64,000 nt of DNA from Sthenelais limicola (GCA_942159475.1 OW804096.1:10775871-10839870), one strand, 5' to 3'. Counted from the first letter of the stretch, positions 11,457-23,219 are shown. Numbers and translations: made by a program. Notes: generated by a model from the letters alone, not told the origin.

Positions 11457-11692
11457 GGATCTGATTTTTAGAAAATGTCCAATTCACCTTCAACAACCCT
11501 CTGAAATAACACAAATTTAAGACAGAAATCAGGTTCAAAATGCAGTTTAACAGATCACAACTGATACCTTAAATCAATGCGATACTAAATATACTCAGAT
11601 ATACCACGGTATTCTTAATTTTTCAGCCTAATTTAGGAGAATTTCCTAAGTGTGTAGAGCTGCCAATTGTACATTTTCTGAAAATCTTACCC
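11457..11692 (-). mobile_element. Family A MITE, copy A5 (subfamily ii)
   Basis: 236 bp flanked by perfect ATGT duplications. Its interior belongs to a second subfamily recognisable by a GAGCTTCAAAATGCAG-like stretch and ACTGATACTTTAAATC. It sits within a short host tandem of GGGTGGCTTTTTACC-like units. Confidence 0.8.
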
Positions 11693-12041
11693 ATGTGGCT
11701 TTTTATCGGGTGCCAATTCGCCTGACATCATGTACATGAGAACATTAGGACACATTTTGCCCTTACCATACCTCTCTAAACTCGAAACAAATAGCATGTC
11801 CCTTGTTAAAACCCTTTAAGGTTTGATTGTAGAAATACAGAACTAAAGACCACATTTCAATGAGGCAATCTATAGGTTGATTTCTATCGATCATTATGTG
11901 AGTGCACCATCACACTAGAGTCCCACATGTAGTACAATATGTTTTATTACCGACCCTAATTATGTGCCTCAATAGTTTTGCTAATTGGTCAATCAAACAA
12001 TGGCATTGACAGCGTCCCATGTGCTGTATTAGAGTGTACGT
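11693..12041. other. No recognised feature
   Basis: Unremarkable sequence between two family A copies; no ORF or repeat seen. Confidence 0.45.
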
Positions 12042-12276
12042 GGGTCAGATTTTCAGAAAATGTACAACTCTCCTTCACCAATCATCTCAAATAACCCACA
12101 TTTAAGATAAAAATGAGCTTCAAAATGCAGTTTAACATAATAGAACTGATACTTTAAGTCAATGCGATACCAAGTACACTCACATATACCCGGTATTCTT
12201 CATTTTTCAGCCTAGTTTAGGAGAATTTTCCAAATGCGTAGCGCTGCCAATTATACATTTTCTGAAAATCTGACCC
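12042..12276 (-). mobile_element. Family A MITE, copy A6 (subfamily ii)
   Basis: 235 bp, termini GGGTCAG and CTGACCC, flanks ACGT and ACAT. Confidence 0.85.
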
Positions 12277-12420
12277 ACATGCTCGTTAGGCCAGAACTGG
12301 AGGGTTGAATAATGAAGGTGCAATGCTGGTTTAATTGTTCGCACATGGTGATTAAGGAGATCCTGGTTATTTCTACTATGGCATTTAATTTTATATGGTT
12401 ACAGATTGGCTGAATAACTA

Positions 12421-12603
12421 AGGGTGGTCTCCACTGGCTGTGGTAAGCTCTGCGGTAAGCTCTGTGGTAAGCTCTGCAGTAAGCTCTGCGGTAGGCCTTG
12501 CGAAGGTGTTGTGATGGTGAGAAGTGGCGAGGTGGATCACTGGCCATGTAGGCAGAACCTCGTCTACTCCTCGTAATTCTTCTCCACCTACAGAACCAGC
12601 ACA
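12421..12603. mobile_element. Family E MITE, copy E1, 3'-truncated
   Basis: Starts AGGGTGGTCTCCACTGG and carries five tandem 12-bp units of GGTAAGCTCTGC type, then the GGTGAGAAGTGGCGAG core shared with 19328-19525. The last roughly 55 bp, including the right terminus, are missing and the sequence continues directly into a truncated family D copy. Confidence 0.75.
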
Positions 12604-12802
12604 ATATCCATGTGTTTTACATCTTTCCCATCTACAAGTCCCCATCTTTCCCAGCATGCATCTGGTTTTGATCATTGATAAAAGCTACGATATCTGTGAA
12701 AACATTCTTGCAGTTTTCGAAAAAAATTGTATGTCAGATTCCACCAGATTTTATTCCAGGATCCACTGTAACAGACATGCGCAGTGGAACATGCACATCC
12801 CC
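12604..12802 (+). mobile_element. Family D MITE, copy D1, 5'-truncated
   Basis: Matches the right two thirds of family D (TATCCATGTG onward, CATGCATYTGGTTTT, ending ACATGCACATCCCC). The left end is replaced by family E copy E1. Confidence 0.7.
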
Positions 12803-13298
12803 TTTTGGAACATGTTACAGCTTAACATTTAATAGATAAAGAAAAGGAACAAGTATGGATAGGTACTAGCTGTGGTGATTGATATAAGTACATTTTTCTT
12901 AAAGTCCTTAACCTGCTTTATCACCAGAATTGTAAAATTCTAATGAATTAATCGATTTTCAAAAAATTCTAATGAATTAATCGATTTTCATGGAAATAGA
13001 AACATTTTGAAGAAAGGTTGATTTTAAGTTGTTCACCTTTTTCTCAGGTACTTTTTTCCCTATCATTGTTGTCGTGCAGATCCCAGAAATTCACAATATC
13101 GTCGCAATGACGGTATTCCTACTGCCGCCTTAAGCTAATTTTCTTATCTTAAAATGATTTAGACGTTGGTATGATAGTGTGTGGACGGGGTAACTGAGGT
13201 TAAAACAACGATTACTCCTACATTCTCTAAGGTCATTGACCTGTCTTCTAGTCTTACCAACCTAATTATACATGTTTTAGTAGTGGAAAGCGACATAT
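12803..13298. other. No gene; short 28-bp duplication
   Basis: Near 12936-12990 the sequence AATTCTAATGAATTAATCGA and a few following bases is directly repeated once. Nothing else recognised. Confidence 0.45.
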
Positions 13299-13533
13299 GG
13301 GTGAAATCGCCAGAAAATGTACAATTCACCTTCACCAATCTTCTCAAATAACCCAAATTTCAGACGAAAATAGAGTTCAAAATACAGTTCAACCTAACCA
13401 AACTGATTGCTAGAATCAATGCAATGCCGAATATACTCGAATTTACCTAGTATTGACCAAATTGCAGCCTAATTTAGCAGAATTTACGAAATGTGTACAG
13501 CTGTCAATTGTACATTTTCTGAAAATCTGACCC
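13299..13533 (-). mobile_element. Family A MITE, copy A7
   Basis: 235 bp, flanked by ATAT on both sides; left terminus GGGTGAA is diverged. Confidence 0.82.
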
Positions 13534-13670
13534 ATATGTATGTGGACATCGCACACCTGTTTCTTAGGCGAGAACGGCACAGATGAATAATGAAGGTGAA
13601 CTGCAGATGGATTTCATTTCCCAGAGTGATGGGTTTTTGTTCAATTGCACTTCATTTTTTATCGGAACAT

Positions 13671-13755
13671 GGGTCAGATTTTCAGAAAATGTACAATTGA
13701 CAGCTGGACACTTTTAATAAAGTCTGTTAAATTAGGCTGTCATCTGCTTGATACG
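13671..13755 (+). mobile_element. Family A MITE fragment A8
   Basis: Left terminus GGGTCAGATTTTCAG and about 85 bp of family A interior; the right end is missing. Confidence 0.7.
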
Positions 13756-13799
13756 ACAGTTAATCAATGAGTTAGCTACCTGCACCATACATGATATAT

Positions 13800-13962
13800 G
13801 GGTCAGATTTTCAGAAAATGTACAATTGGCAGCTCTACACTTTAAGAAAATTCTTGGCTTGGTTAGGTTGAACTGTATTTTAAACGTTTGTTTTCGTCTG
13901 AAATTTGGGTTATTTGAATAGATTGGCGAAGTTTAATTGTACATTTTCTGAAAATCTGACCC
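13800..13962 (+). mobile_element. Family A MITE, copy A9, internally deleted
   Basis: Both termini and perfect ATAT flanks are present but about 70 bp of interior is missing, so it is 163 bp. Retained ends with a shortened interior are typical of MITE derivatives. Confidence 0.82.
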
Positions 13963-13991
13963 ATATGATACATACCCCTACTAGAACATTA

Positions 13992-14361
13992 GTGATGTAT
14001 TACAGAAAATGAGTCTTAAGTGGCAAAATTGACATTTTCCAGAGTGTTTCATTGACAAGATCGTGTTCTCTGAATGTTCCCAACTTTTGGGTTTCTAGTA
14101 CTTGCAGTCGTATGAATAAATATTGTAAATTGCAAGTCAGTGTAATAAATATTTCCTTGCGTTTCCTTCGGAGTATATTTAGCTACTTTACTAGTAGTTC
14201 CCCGCCCAGAATTATTGCAAACCTTTTCTCGTCAACAAAAACTTAAACGAAAAATATGGAAATACGATTCCCTAACTAAATAAATCTGCATCTTTCAAAA
14301 TATGATGGTACCTCACAATTTATATTTCTCGACTTACGACTCATTTCTTATGACACATCAC
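13992..14361 (+). mobile_element. Family B MITE, copy B2
   Basis: 370 bp with termini GTGATGTATTACAG and GACACATCAC, more diverged than other copies; flanks do not match clearly. A 64-codon ORF inside is chance. Confidence 0.7.
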
Positions 14362-14394
14362 ACATTCATGGTTCCCTCATTTGAAAGAAGTTGA

Positions 14395-14628
14395 GGGTCA
14401 GATTTTCAGAAAATGTACAATTGGCAGCTCTACATATTTAGTAATTTCTGCTAAATTCTGTTAAAAAAAATACATATTGGGTATATCTGAGTATATTTAG
14501 TATCGCATTGATTTAAAGTATCAGTTCTGTTATGTTAAACTGCATTTTGAAGCTCATTTGTTTCTTAAATGTGGATTATTTGAGAGGATTGGTGAAGGCG
14601 AATTGTACATTTTCTAAAAATATGACCC
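14395..14628 (+). mobile_element. Family A MITE, copy A10 (subfamily ii)
   Basis: 234 bp, termini GGGTCAG and ATGACCC, subfamily ii interior (ATTTAAAGTATCAGTTCTGT). Confidence 0.8.
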
Positions 14629-15356
14629 TTATAATACTGGGAACAGGAACATTAGAAACGTTGTGTTGCTCTCCTCATAGCTGATGTTATGCATACAAGA
14701 TACTGGATGGTGAATTCATCTTTCCGGCTTAAATACAAGTATTATTCCTTGGGGAACAACACTGTTGGGGAAGGTACAAGTGTGGTTTCCTTATGCATAA
14801 TCCCACAAGCTCTGAAGGGGAATAATACCAAATCCAAAAAGAATTTATCCTTACAATGTCCCCATGCTGTATGGAAGATCTGATAAAGGGGATGTAATAA
14901 CAATATGAATATTTCACACGTACGTTCACATTCAACATTCGAAGTTGCTTGTTTGTGAAACTTGAGATTGGTGATATAACTTTGTGGCACTTCAGAAGCA
15001 AAGAGAAAGTTTTATATTTCAAAAGCATTCTTTAATATGATGGATAATCTCGTTCAATAAATATTTCTTAGTAAGCACCGAGTTCTATTAGATATGGATA
15101 GTCGCCGTTATATTGTATGCTATTTATTATGTGCTATCAAGAGGAGTCTCTCATCAAATTCATTCTACTTCTATATTCTACTTTTTTACTTTTCATTTTC
15201 GTCCATGGACAAACTTTCGATGGCAATATATACCCACACTAGACATAAAGCATAGCCTATGCTTGCATAATATTATTTAGTTGGTACTTTCAATGTTCAC
15301 ACTAAAGCCTTTTGGGGAAACAGAAAATGTAGTTTACTAATGAAACAACCTTTATA
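14629..15356. other. No recognised feature
   Basis: Three overlapping ORFs of 64-99 codons lie on both strands at 14689-15028; none has a recognisable motif and they are taken as chance. Confidence 0.4.
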
Positions 15357-15699
15357 GGGGAGTTGCAAATGCCACTGCGCATGTATGTTGCATTGCATCC
15401 TGGGATGGATTCTAATGAAGTCTGACATACCAATATTTGGCAATATTTTCATAGAAAATTGCAAGAATGTTTTTTAACCAATATCAGAGCTTTTACAAAT
15501 GACCTATGAAGACCAAATGCATGATGGGGAAGATGGAGACTTGTGTTATGAAAACAAGTATAAGACATGGATATTCACATTAGAGCATTGAAAATATTCC
15601 ATGCTGAATATGACATGTTTTCTATAGATTTTGTACTGTACCATTAGTCCCATAATCCCATGCGAATCAAGATTCAAAATGGCGGCTATGCAAATCCCC
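15357..15699 (-). mobile_element. Family D MITE, copy D2
   Basis: 343-bp full copy with ends GGGGAGTTGCA and ATGCAAATCCCC, flanked by TA on both sides, which suggests a TA target duplication as in Tc1/mariner-like elements. No coding capacity. Confidence 0.78.
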
Positions 15700-15796
15700 T
15701 ATTGGAAACGTTTTTGACATAACCCTGCACATCTAACCAGTAGCATTAACAAAGTAAGCATCACGTTATTCAAAATCTGACAACGATCTCCAGTCT

Positions 15797-16101
15797 TTGA
15801 ATTGTGATTCGCATGGAATCATGGAAGTACTGTATAAAATCTATAGAAAACATGCCATGTTTAGCATAGAATATTTATCAATGTTTTAATGTCAATATCC
15901 ACATGTTATACATGTTTTCATAACACAAGTCTCCATCGTTCCCATCATGCATTTGGTTTTCATTGATCATGTATATAAGCAATGATATTGGTGAAAACAT
16001 TTTTGCAATTTTTTATAAAAAATCTTTGAAAGTCAGATTTGAACTGAATCCATCCCACCATGCACTGTGACAGACATGCGCAATGACACATGCAACTCCC
16101 C
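15797..16101 (+). mobile_element. Family D MITE, copy D3, 5'-truncated
   Basis: Follows D2 within 100 bp in the opposite orientation. It keeps the interior (GATTCGCATGGAATCATG) and right end (ACATGCAACTCCCC followed by TA) but lacks the left terminus. Confidence 0.75.
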
Positions 16102-16675
16102 TATTACCTTTTTTTTGGGAAACGTTTTTATTCAAATAAACGACAAGACCCCTCTCACAAAGTAGTGATTTTCGTAGGCATTACCTGATCAACTGTTTCA
16201 CCTTTACTGGCCATAGAAAGATAGGCTGAACTGAAACTTCTGACAAAACAAAAGTAACAACAACAAAAGAAAGGTCACTAATTCGTGCTATTGATAGCAG
16301 TAGAAGTAAAACAAATGGAGTCCAAATTAAAACATCAAGGCTTCCAATGCCTGCCTCTATGTTAGATGGTGTATCCACCTTCCTGATCTGTCCAGCATTG
16401 AGTGAATAATTGCTCTCTAATCAATAAGGCAATAAAAGCTGCTGGCAGAGTGAGCCCATTAGTACCGACTGTTGGAGCAACTCCTTGAGTCTGTGTAAAT
16501 ATTGTAGTCCGCCCGCTTTAAGCTGCTCTCAAAGGCTATAAATAAAAAGAGTGACTCGGAGGTTGACTCTCAGTGCTGTGTTTTGCAGTCTGTGGCAACT
16601 GCATGAAGTTGGCCCTAAGATGAAAGGTGATTGTGGTATAGTTTATACTCGTTTCATTTGTATGGGATATTATTT
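16102..16675. other. No recognised feature
   Basis: No repeat family or credible ORF found. Confidence 0.4.
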
Positions 16676-17081
16676 GTGATGTGATTCAGGAAAATGAGTC
16701 ACAAGTGGCAGAATTGATATTTTTCAAAGTGTTTTAGGTATAGGATATCTTTGTTGGAATGTTCTGATTTGTGGAGGGTTTAGCACTTATAGTCATCTAA
16801 ATCTATGTACCAAATTTCAGGACATTGAATTAAATATATCCTTGCGTTCTGAAGGCCTTCATATGGAATGTATTTAGTTACTTTATTGGTTATTACCCAC
16901 CCAGAAACATTGCAAACGCTTTTTTTAAGATAAAAATATCAAACTTAAAATATAGTAATATTTATTAGGTGTCCTAGCGTTTACTATCATTCAAATCGGC
17001 TTGATGTCCTCTTTTCAAATATCATAGTATCTGAAAATCCATATTTTGTGACTTATGACTAATTTTCCTAAAACGGATCAC
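16676..17081 (+). mobile_element. Family B MITE, copy B3
   Basis: 406 bp, termini GTGATGTGATTCAGG and CGGATCAC; flanks ATTT and AATT differ at two positions. Confidence 0.8.
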
Positions 17082-17811
17082 AATTATGCGGTATTATGTG
17101 AAATATTTATTGTGTGTAGTATAATTAGTTTACGATAGATGTGATTAAAGCAAGATTATACAATCTGACTCTCTTCCTCTTCTTAAACTTTGGGAATACT
17201 CAATGAAATTGAAAATGTTCGGATAGCACTGGCTAGATGGAGTGTATTAAAAGTCGACAAATTGCACCATTGATCCTATTTGCCACAAATTGCCACTTTA
17301 GTTCATCAGAAAACAAAATCATGAAGAAAAAAACGAAAAAAAAGCCATGAATTCCTGAAAAGGTCAAGCAACTCAAGGAAATGTCAAACTTCCTTCATTT
17401 TAATCTTCTATTCCTCAGCACTCACGACGCACCACTAAACAAAAAAAAAGAAAAAGAAAAAAAAAAGAAAAGAAAGAAACAGAAAAATTATTTGTTGGTT
17501 GATTCCACTCGGAATGCAGCGGAACTCCACTTGAGGGGAAAATGGCGGCAACAAATTTTGCTGTTGCCCACTAATTTGTAGCAACAGATCTCCACACAGA
17601 AACAACAGTTTCCAGAATGTGGCAACACATCTGACACTCCTCCATTTGCGTTTTCATTGCAAACATGTTGTTAGTGGGAAACAAAATACTTGTTGCCGCC
17701 GTTTTTCCTCGCAATTACTCTCGTTTTACTCTGATAGCACTATAAGTTGCTACAAAATGTTTGGGCGGACGTATTACTTCCTGAAGCTATATGTCTACTA
17801 TGGGACTACAT
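17082..17811. other. No gene; purine-rich tract
   Basis: An A-rich tract of AAAAAGAAAA type spans about 17440-17490. A 66-codon ORF across it encodes a lysine-rich low-complexity peptide and is rejected. Confidence 0.5.
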
Positions 17812-17856
17812 GGGTCAAATTTTCAACAAATGTACAATTCAACTTCGCCAGTCCTC
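17812..17856 (-). mobile_element. Family A MITE fragment A11
   Basis: About 45 bp of a diverged left terminus (GGGTCAAATTTTCA) with the following ACAATTCAACTTCGCC; the remainder is absent. Confidence 0.6.
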
Positions 17857-17930
17857 GAGGTGCCTATTACATTTAGTCCAAACCATATTCCCTATTGTGG
17901 CTTAGTGGTTGTTACTAACAGGAGATTGTC

Positions 17931-18676
17931 ATGTCCGCCATCTTGAATTATGATTCGCATGGAATTATGCATGGAGTTCTTTACATCAGTATGAAAGCTA
18001 TAGAAAACATGCTATGTTCTGCATGACATATTTAACAATGATACAAAGATCTCATTTAAATAGCCATGCGTTTCACATGTGCCATAACAATTTCATATCA
18101 TGCAATTGTGATGTGTTTCAGGAAAATGAGTCATAAATCGCAAAATTGATATTTTTCAAAGTTTTTTTTTCACAAGATCACATTATTGGAATTTTAGGAG
18201 AGTTTATCACTTATATCTATATCAATCGATGTATTACATTTCAGGACAATCTATGTAGTATATCCTTTAGTTTTAAAGGTCCTCATATGGACTAAATTTA
18301 GTTACTTTACTGTTTATTCACCCCCAGAAATATTGGAAATTTGTTTTTCAAAAACGAAAATATCAAACTTAGAATCTAGAAATACTCATGCGATTAATAG
18401 ACTGTTAACTATCATTGGAATCAGCTTGATCCCATCTTTTCAAATATGATGGTATCTCAAAATCTATTTTTTGCGACTTATGACTCATTTTCCTGAAACA
18501 CATCAGAATTGGTTTCTAAAGATTATTAAATTTACACAAGCAATTATGATATTAGTGGAAATGATTTATATGCTTGCATTTTGCAACGAAATGTCGCTGA
18601 ATATTTGTATGTCAGATTTAAACTCAATCCCAGCATGCACTGTAATAGACATGCACAGTGACACGTGCAAATCCTC
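17931..18676 (+). mobile_element. Family D MITE, copy D4, interrupted by B4
   Basis: The left part (17931-18107) and right part (18507-18676) join into one diverged family D copy once family B copy B4 and one AATT are removed. The D copy is therefore older than the B4 insertion. Confidence 0.75.
18108..18506 (+). mobile_element. Family B MITE, copy B4, nested in D4
   Basis: 399 bp with termini GTGATGTGTTTCAGG and CTGAAACACATCAG and AATT on each side. The interrupted host element directly supports both boundaries and the 4-bp duplication. Confidence 0.88.
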
Positions 18677-18683
18677 TATTGGC

Positions 18684-19327
18684 GTGAAACAACCACGAAA
18701 CGATCCAATATAATTTTAACAGCGTGTTATAACTTCATAACGAACCAAAATGTATTAATATTTACTGCATGCTGAGGAGTGAACCCGTTTATCCGTTGTT
18801 TTAGAATCAGTACCAACCCGTTCTTTATAAGAAAAACAAAATGGAATTATGCATGGTCAAGAAACCACTTGATATTACAATCATCTGTGATGCCTAATAA
18901 AATTCTTTGAAGCCGAAAGTAATTTCCAACAAAGTCATCCGAAATTACAGAATTGAGAAACTCTTTAATCCAATTCACTTTCATCCCTTTATTTTGTGAT
19001 GGATCACTTTTGTGCAAGCTGCAAATTTCATTGTCTTCCGATTAAAAGATAATTGTTTTATTGGAGAACCGCTTTGCTTTGAACCTATTAAACTTATTAA
19101 CCTCTCAGTGTGGTCCTCTTTTTGATGAACGAAAAATTGTTCCGTACTTGAGCTTCAATCTCAAGTAGTAAACGCCTGGCTCTCATGATGTGTCCAAAAT
19201 TTAAGTCTCAATTAATAAATTTAAATCCCGTTGCTCCTATGACGTGTGCAAATTGGGATATTCCATGATAAATTGGATTCAGAACAAAAGGGCTAAGCAT
19301 GTTGCCTAAAGTAACCTGTGTTTTTAA
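18684..19327. other. No recognised feature
   Basis: No ORF, hairpin or family member seen. Confidence 0.4.
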
Positions 19328-19525
19328 AGGGGGGTCTCCACTGGCTGCGGTAAGCTCTGCGGTAAGCCTTGCGATGGTTTGTGCTGGTTCTGTAGGTGGT
19401 GAGGAATGATGAGGTCCTGCCTACATGGTTCACTGGCCATGTAGGCAGGATCTCGCCACTTCTCACCATCACATCACCATCGCAAGGCTTACCGCAGAGC
19501 TTACCGCAGCCACTGGAGACCACCC
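19328..19525. mobile_element. Family E MITE, copy E2, full length
   Basis: About 198 bp of near-palindromic sequence: GGTCTCCACTGGCTGCGGTA at the left and its near reverse complement at the right, flanked by TTAA on both sides. Each terminus carries 12-bp repeats of the GCGGTAAGCTCT type. A central palindrome contains CCTGCCTACATGG and CCATGTAGGCAGG. TTAA flanks fit piggyBac- or Kolobok-type transposition, but no transposase is present. Confidence 0.8.
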
Positions 19526-19919
19526 TTAAGGTGACTCAGTAGTGATTTTGATTATTGATGAATTTTTCTAAAATTTTTACCAATGATAGTTGACATGAAA
19601 TAATCATTATCGAGTGAAAAAAAACCATAGGTCACCAGGCTAGTTTTCATGCTATGGCAGTATGGAGATAGAAATAATGAATCATATTTGAGTAATTTTA
19701 CTACATTTAAGTGATTTATTAACATAATTCGTTTAAAATGGTTCTGACATGAATTCAGACATCAAATTTCACCCAGACATTCAACATATATATACTTATC
19801 ATCAGATAATGTTTTTTTCCTCAGATCCTGAGTTAGCCCCCTGGAAGCCCCCTAGTGGCAGTACGGGGCACTAGCAAAATTGACTTTGGCTGATGACAAT
19901 CAGCGTTTTTAAAAAAAAC
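19526..19919. other. No recognised feature
   Basis: No repeat or ORF recognised. Confidence 0.4.
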
Positions 19920-20335
19920 TGTTTGATGAATATTTTTTAAATTTAATATGAATGTAGATACCGTATTTATCAACTCATACACAAAAAATCAGGATGGCTT
20001 TCCAGGCTAAATGGGAAAAAAATTAAATTCCTGATTAATATTTGATTTGAACAAAAATGGCTTCATAAATCTTGATGAAATTCTATATGGATACAGCTAT
20101 CATAGTTACTAACTCGCACACCAAAAATCAGCATGAATTTCCAGGCCGATTTTTTTGTGTTACAACTTAATTATGAGAAAATTGGCTAAAAATGAGAAAA
20201 TTCTTAATAATTATTTGATTTATACACATATGGCTCCGTAAATTTTAATGAAATTTAATATGGATGTATAGGGATCGTAGATACTAACTCCCACACCAAA
20301 AATCAGCATAAATTTTCTATCTGAAATGTTTATAT
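19920..20335 (+). repeat. Three diverged tandem copies of about 150-170 bp
   Basis: Each copy carries a GATGAAATTTAATATGGAT-like block, then ACTAACTCRCACACCAAAAA and ATCAGCATRAATTTYC. Divergence indicates an old tandem expansion. Confidence 0.65.
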
Positions 20336-20881
20336 CAAGACTTAACATACATACTTTGTCTGCATAATGCTGATATTCCCTGCTATATGTATTGAATACA
20401 CATATATCAGTACTGAGCTATATGTGTTGAATACACAAGAGTCACCTTAATGTGTAAATGTGATAGCTAATACATGATTGTGGTTCAAAGCTGGACACCA
20501 GGACCCACCGCTTTACAAATTGTGAACTTTTGTGTTTTTTTAACTTCAAAAGCAAATATATGGATATAAATTCATTTCAAATTTCCACCAAAATATTCCA
20601 TTTTGAACTTATCAAAATTATTCAAAATAGTACCTGTTTAGAAAATTACATGAGTGTATGACAATTTCTCACCTATATTCAGTTAATTACTTATGTAATA
20701 TATGCGCTTTTATTATCTGAAATCATCATTGTTTACAAAAAAAATATTGGTTTTCAAGGTAACTTCATATACAGTCGGTTATATCTCCAATGCCACACAA
20801 AATCACAAAATTCCAATATAAGATATTAATTCGTAAGGATCCTAGCTTCAATTTGCTATATATATGACTCTTGGTATCATT
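20336..20881. other. No recognised feature
   Basis: AT-rich, without ORF or recognised repeat. Confidence 0.4.
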
Positions 20882-20895
20882 TCATACGAGCTGAC

Positions 20896-21576
20896 GTGGT
20901 CCTGGGTATGACCTTAAAGTGCCTTTCTGTCTCTTTTTCTCTGTCTCTCTCTCCCTTCTTCTCAATCTCTATTTCCTGGGTATGATCATAAACTACCTCC
21001 CTCTCAGCTATCCCGCCCTTGATATAACCTTCAATGTGTTGATAAGGGCATAAAGCAAACAATCTCACTCACTGTCTCTCTCTCCCTTCTTCTCCATCTA
21101 TTTCCTGGGTATGATCATAAACTGCCTCCCTCTCAGCTCTTCCGCCCTTGATATAACCATATTAAATGTGTTGATAACGGCGTAAAGCAACCAATCTCAC
21201 TCACTCACTCCCTCTCCCTTCTTCTCTATCTATTTCCTGGGTATGATCATTAACTGTCTCCCTCTCAGCTCTCCCACCCTTGGTATAACCTTCAATGTGT
21301 TGATAAGGGCATAAAGCAACCAATCTCACTCACTCACTCTCAGCTCTCCCACCCTTGATATAACCTTCAATGTGTTGATAAGGGCATAAAGCAACCAATC
21401 TCACTCACTCACTCCCTCTCAGCTCTCCCGCCCTTGATATAACCATATTCAATGTGTTGATAAGGGCATAAAGCAACCAATCTCACTCACTCACTCCCTC
21501 TCAGCTCTCCCGCCCTTGATATAACCATATTCAATGTGTTGATAAGGGCGTAAAGCAACCAATATCACTCACTCAC
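20896..21576 (-). mobile_element. Family C SINE-like retroposon, copy C1, internally amplified
   Basis: The element is flanked by a perfect 14-bp direct repeat (20882-20895 and 21577-21590, TCATACGAGCTGAC), as produced by target-primed retrotransposition. On the minus strand it begins with GAGTGAGTGAG, continues with TTGGTTGCTTTACGCCCTTA and a GGTTATATCAAGGGCGGGAG block, and ends CATACCCAGGA. The roughly 80-bp TTTACGCCC-to-GGGCGG unit is repeated about six times. A purine-rich segment on the minus strand separates the units from the end. No clear box A or box B was found, so its promoter and RNA parent are unknown. Confidence 0.8.
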
Positions 21577-21663
21577 TCATACGAGCTGACCTCTATGTGT
21601 TACCCTGCTTGCTGCAGTACATTATTGCTTTTCCCTCGGACATGTTTAAGGCGTAGGTTATGT

Positions 21664-21898
21664 GGGTCAGATTTTCAGAAAATGTACAATTCAATTTCGC
21701 CAATCCTTTCAAATAACCCAAATTTTAAACGAAAATAAAGTTCAAAATACAGTTCAACCTAACCAAACAGATTGCTAGAATCAATGCAATGCCGAATATA
21801 CTCGAATTTACCTAGTATTGACCAAATTACAGCCTAATTTAGCAGAATCTACTAAATGTGTACAGCTGCCAATTGTACATTTTCTGAAAATCGGACCC
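21664..21898 (-). mobile_element. Family A MITE, copy A12
   Basis: 235 bp, termini GGGTCAG and CGGACCC, flanks ATGT and GTGT. Confidence 0.85.
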
Positions 21899-22490
21899 GT
21901 GTACATGCTCACTTATGACTGTTGTGTGCTTCGATAAGAGCCACATGCACCATGCAATCTGTGAGGCAGATTGAATGATTTGCTCCACAAGAACGCTATG
22001 AGGAGCTCTTAAGTTTATAGTCACAGTCCCATATTCCTAGATTAGTGATAGTTTACATGGGGAATCATAGCGTGTCTCTTTCATAATAAAAATACATGTT
22101 TTACCTCGAGCGCTCTCGATTGATTGGGGAATGTATTCGACATGAACTGAACTCAAGATGTAAGGCCTTTTAATTTGAAGTTCCTTGATCCAACCTTGAA
22201 TGGGTTGAATTATCATGACATGTACTAAACGCGTGGCTTAATTAACATGGAAATGGCATTCAGCAATTTGAAATTCATAATTATTCCTTGTGTCTCCAGG
22301 ATAATCTGGTTTCGTTGATTGCGTTAGTTGAATGCTCTGAGGTAATGAAAGAGAGAAGCGCATCAGGAATAGTTCAGTTGTAGTACATTCTACACATGTT
22401 CGGCTAGATACATCATGCAACCATTCATGTCATAACTATAGGGCTATTTCTGGATATGTTCGACATGGAATATTGTTCGAGATGGAATAT
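21899..22490. other. No recognised feature
   Basis: Only chance ORFs of about 60 codons. Confidence 0.4.
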
Positions 22491-22874
22491 GTGATGTGTT
22501 TCAGAAAAATGAGTCGAAAAATTGTCGAAAAATTGATATATTTCAAAGTGTGTTTTTCACATGATTACAGTATTCGAATGTTCTGATTCTTGGAGAATTT
22601 ATCATGTATGGTTACATCAATCGCTGTATCAATTTTCAGGACAATCTATGTAATATATCCTACATTTAGTTACTTTACTGTTTATTGACCCCAAGAAATA
22701 TTGGAAACTTTTTTTTCAAAAATTAAAATATTAAACTTTAAATATAGAAATACTTATTAGAATATTAGACTGTTTACTATCATTGGAATCAGCTTGATCC
22801 CATCTTTCCAAATATAATGGTATCTTAAAATATTTTTTTTGCGACTTATGACTCATTTTCTTGAAACACATCAC
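22491..22874 (+). mobile_element. Family B MITE, copy B5
   Basis: 384 bp with ATAT on both sides; termini GTGATGTGTTTCAG and TTGAAACACATCAC. Confidence 0.86.
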
Positions 22875-23219
22875 ATATTATTGTTCGAACTATTATGATA
22901 GACGTACATCCAACCCAAGATAGAAAGGGCCGACCTGCCCATGGGGCTAATGGACCTCACAACGTCCTTATCGCTAAGGTCATGCCCTTACAAAATGAGC
23001 TATTGACAGCGTTGCCCCTCTACGTAAATCATTCCAATTTATGACTATTCAGAAATTCTAATAATGTCTTGCTTTACTCCTAACACTTCAACACATGTCC
23101 ACTTGTCTACACAAAAAATAGTCGCTCTTTTTTTCTACAAACTGCAATATACTTTTTACATTTTTGGACTATGAATGATTCCAAAATCAATACCGTCAGA
23201 GCTGTAGCTGACAATAATA
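22875..23219. other. No recognised feature
   Basis: No repeat family or ORF recognised. Confidence 0.4.

Noticed and set aside
12251..12832. Four ORFs of 85-117 codons on both strands
   Set aside because: Produced by the 12-bp repeats of family E and by family A and D sequence; Arg/Ala or Thr/Glu repeats reflect the DNA repeat.
14689..15028. Overlapping ORFs of 64, 82 and 99 codons
   Set aside because: Both strands and two frames overlap, composition is AT-driven and no motif is seen.
20896..21576. CRISPR-like spaced repeats
   Set aside because: Units are contiguous tandem copies without unique spacers, flanked by a target duplication; this is an amplified SINE-like element in animal DNA.
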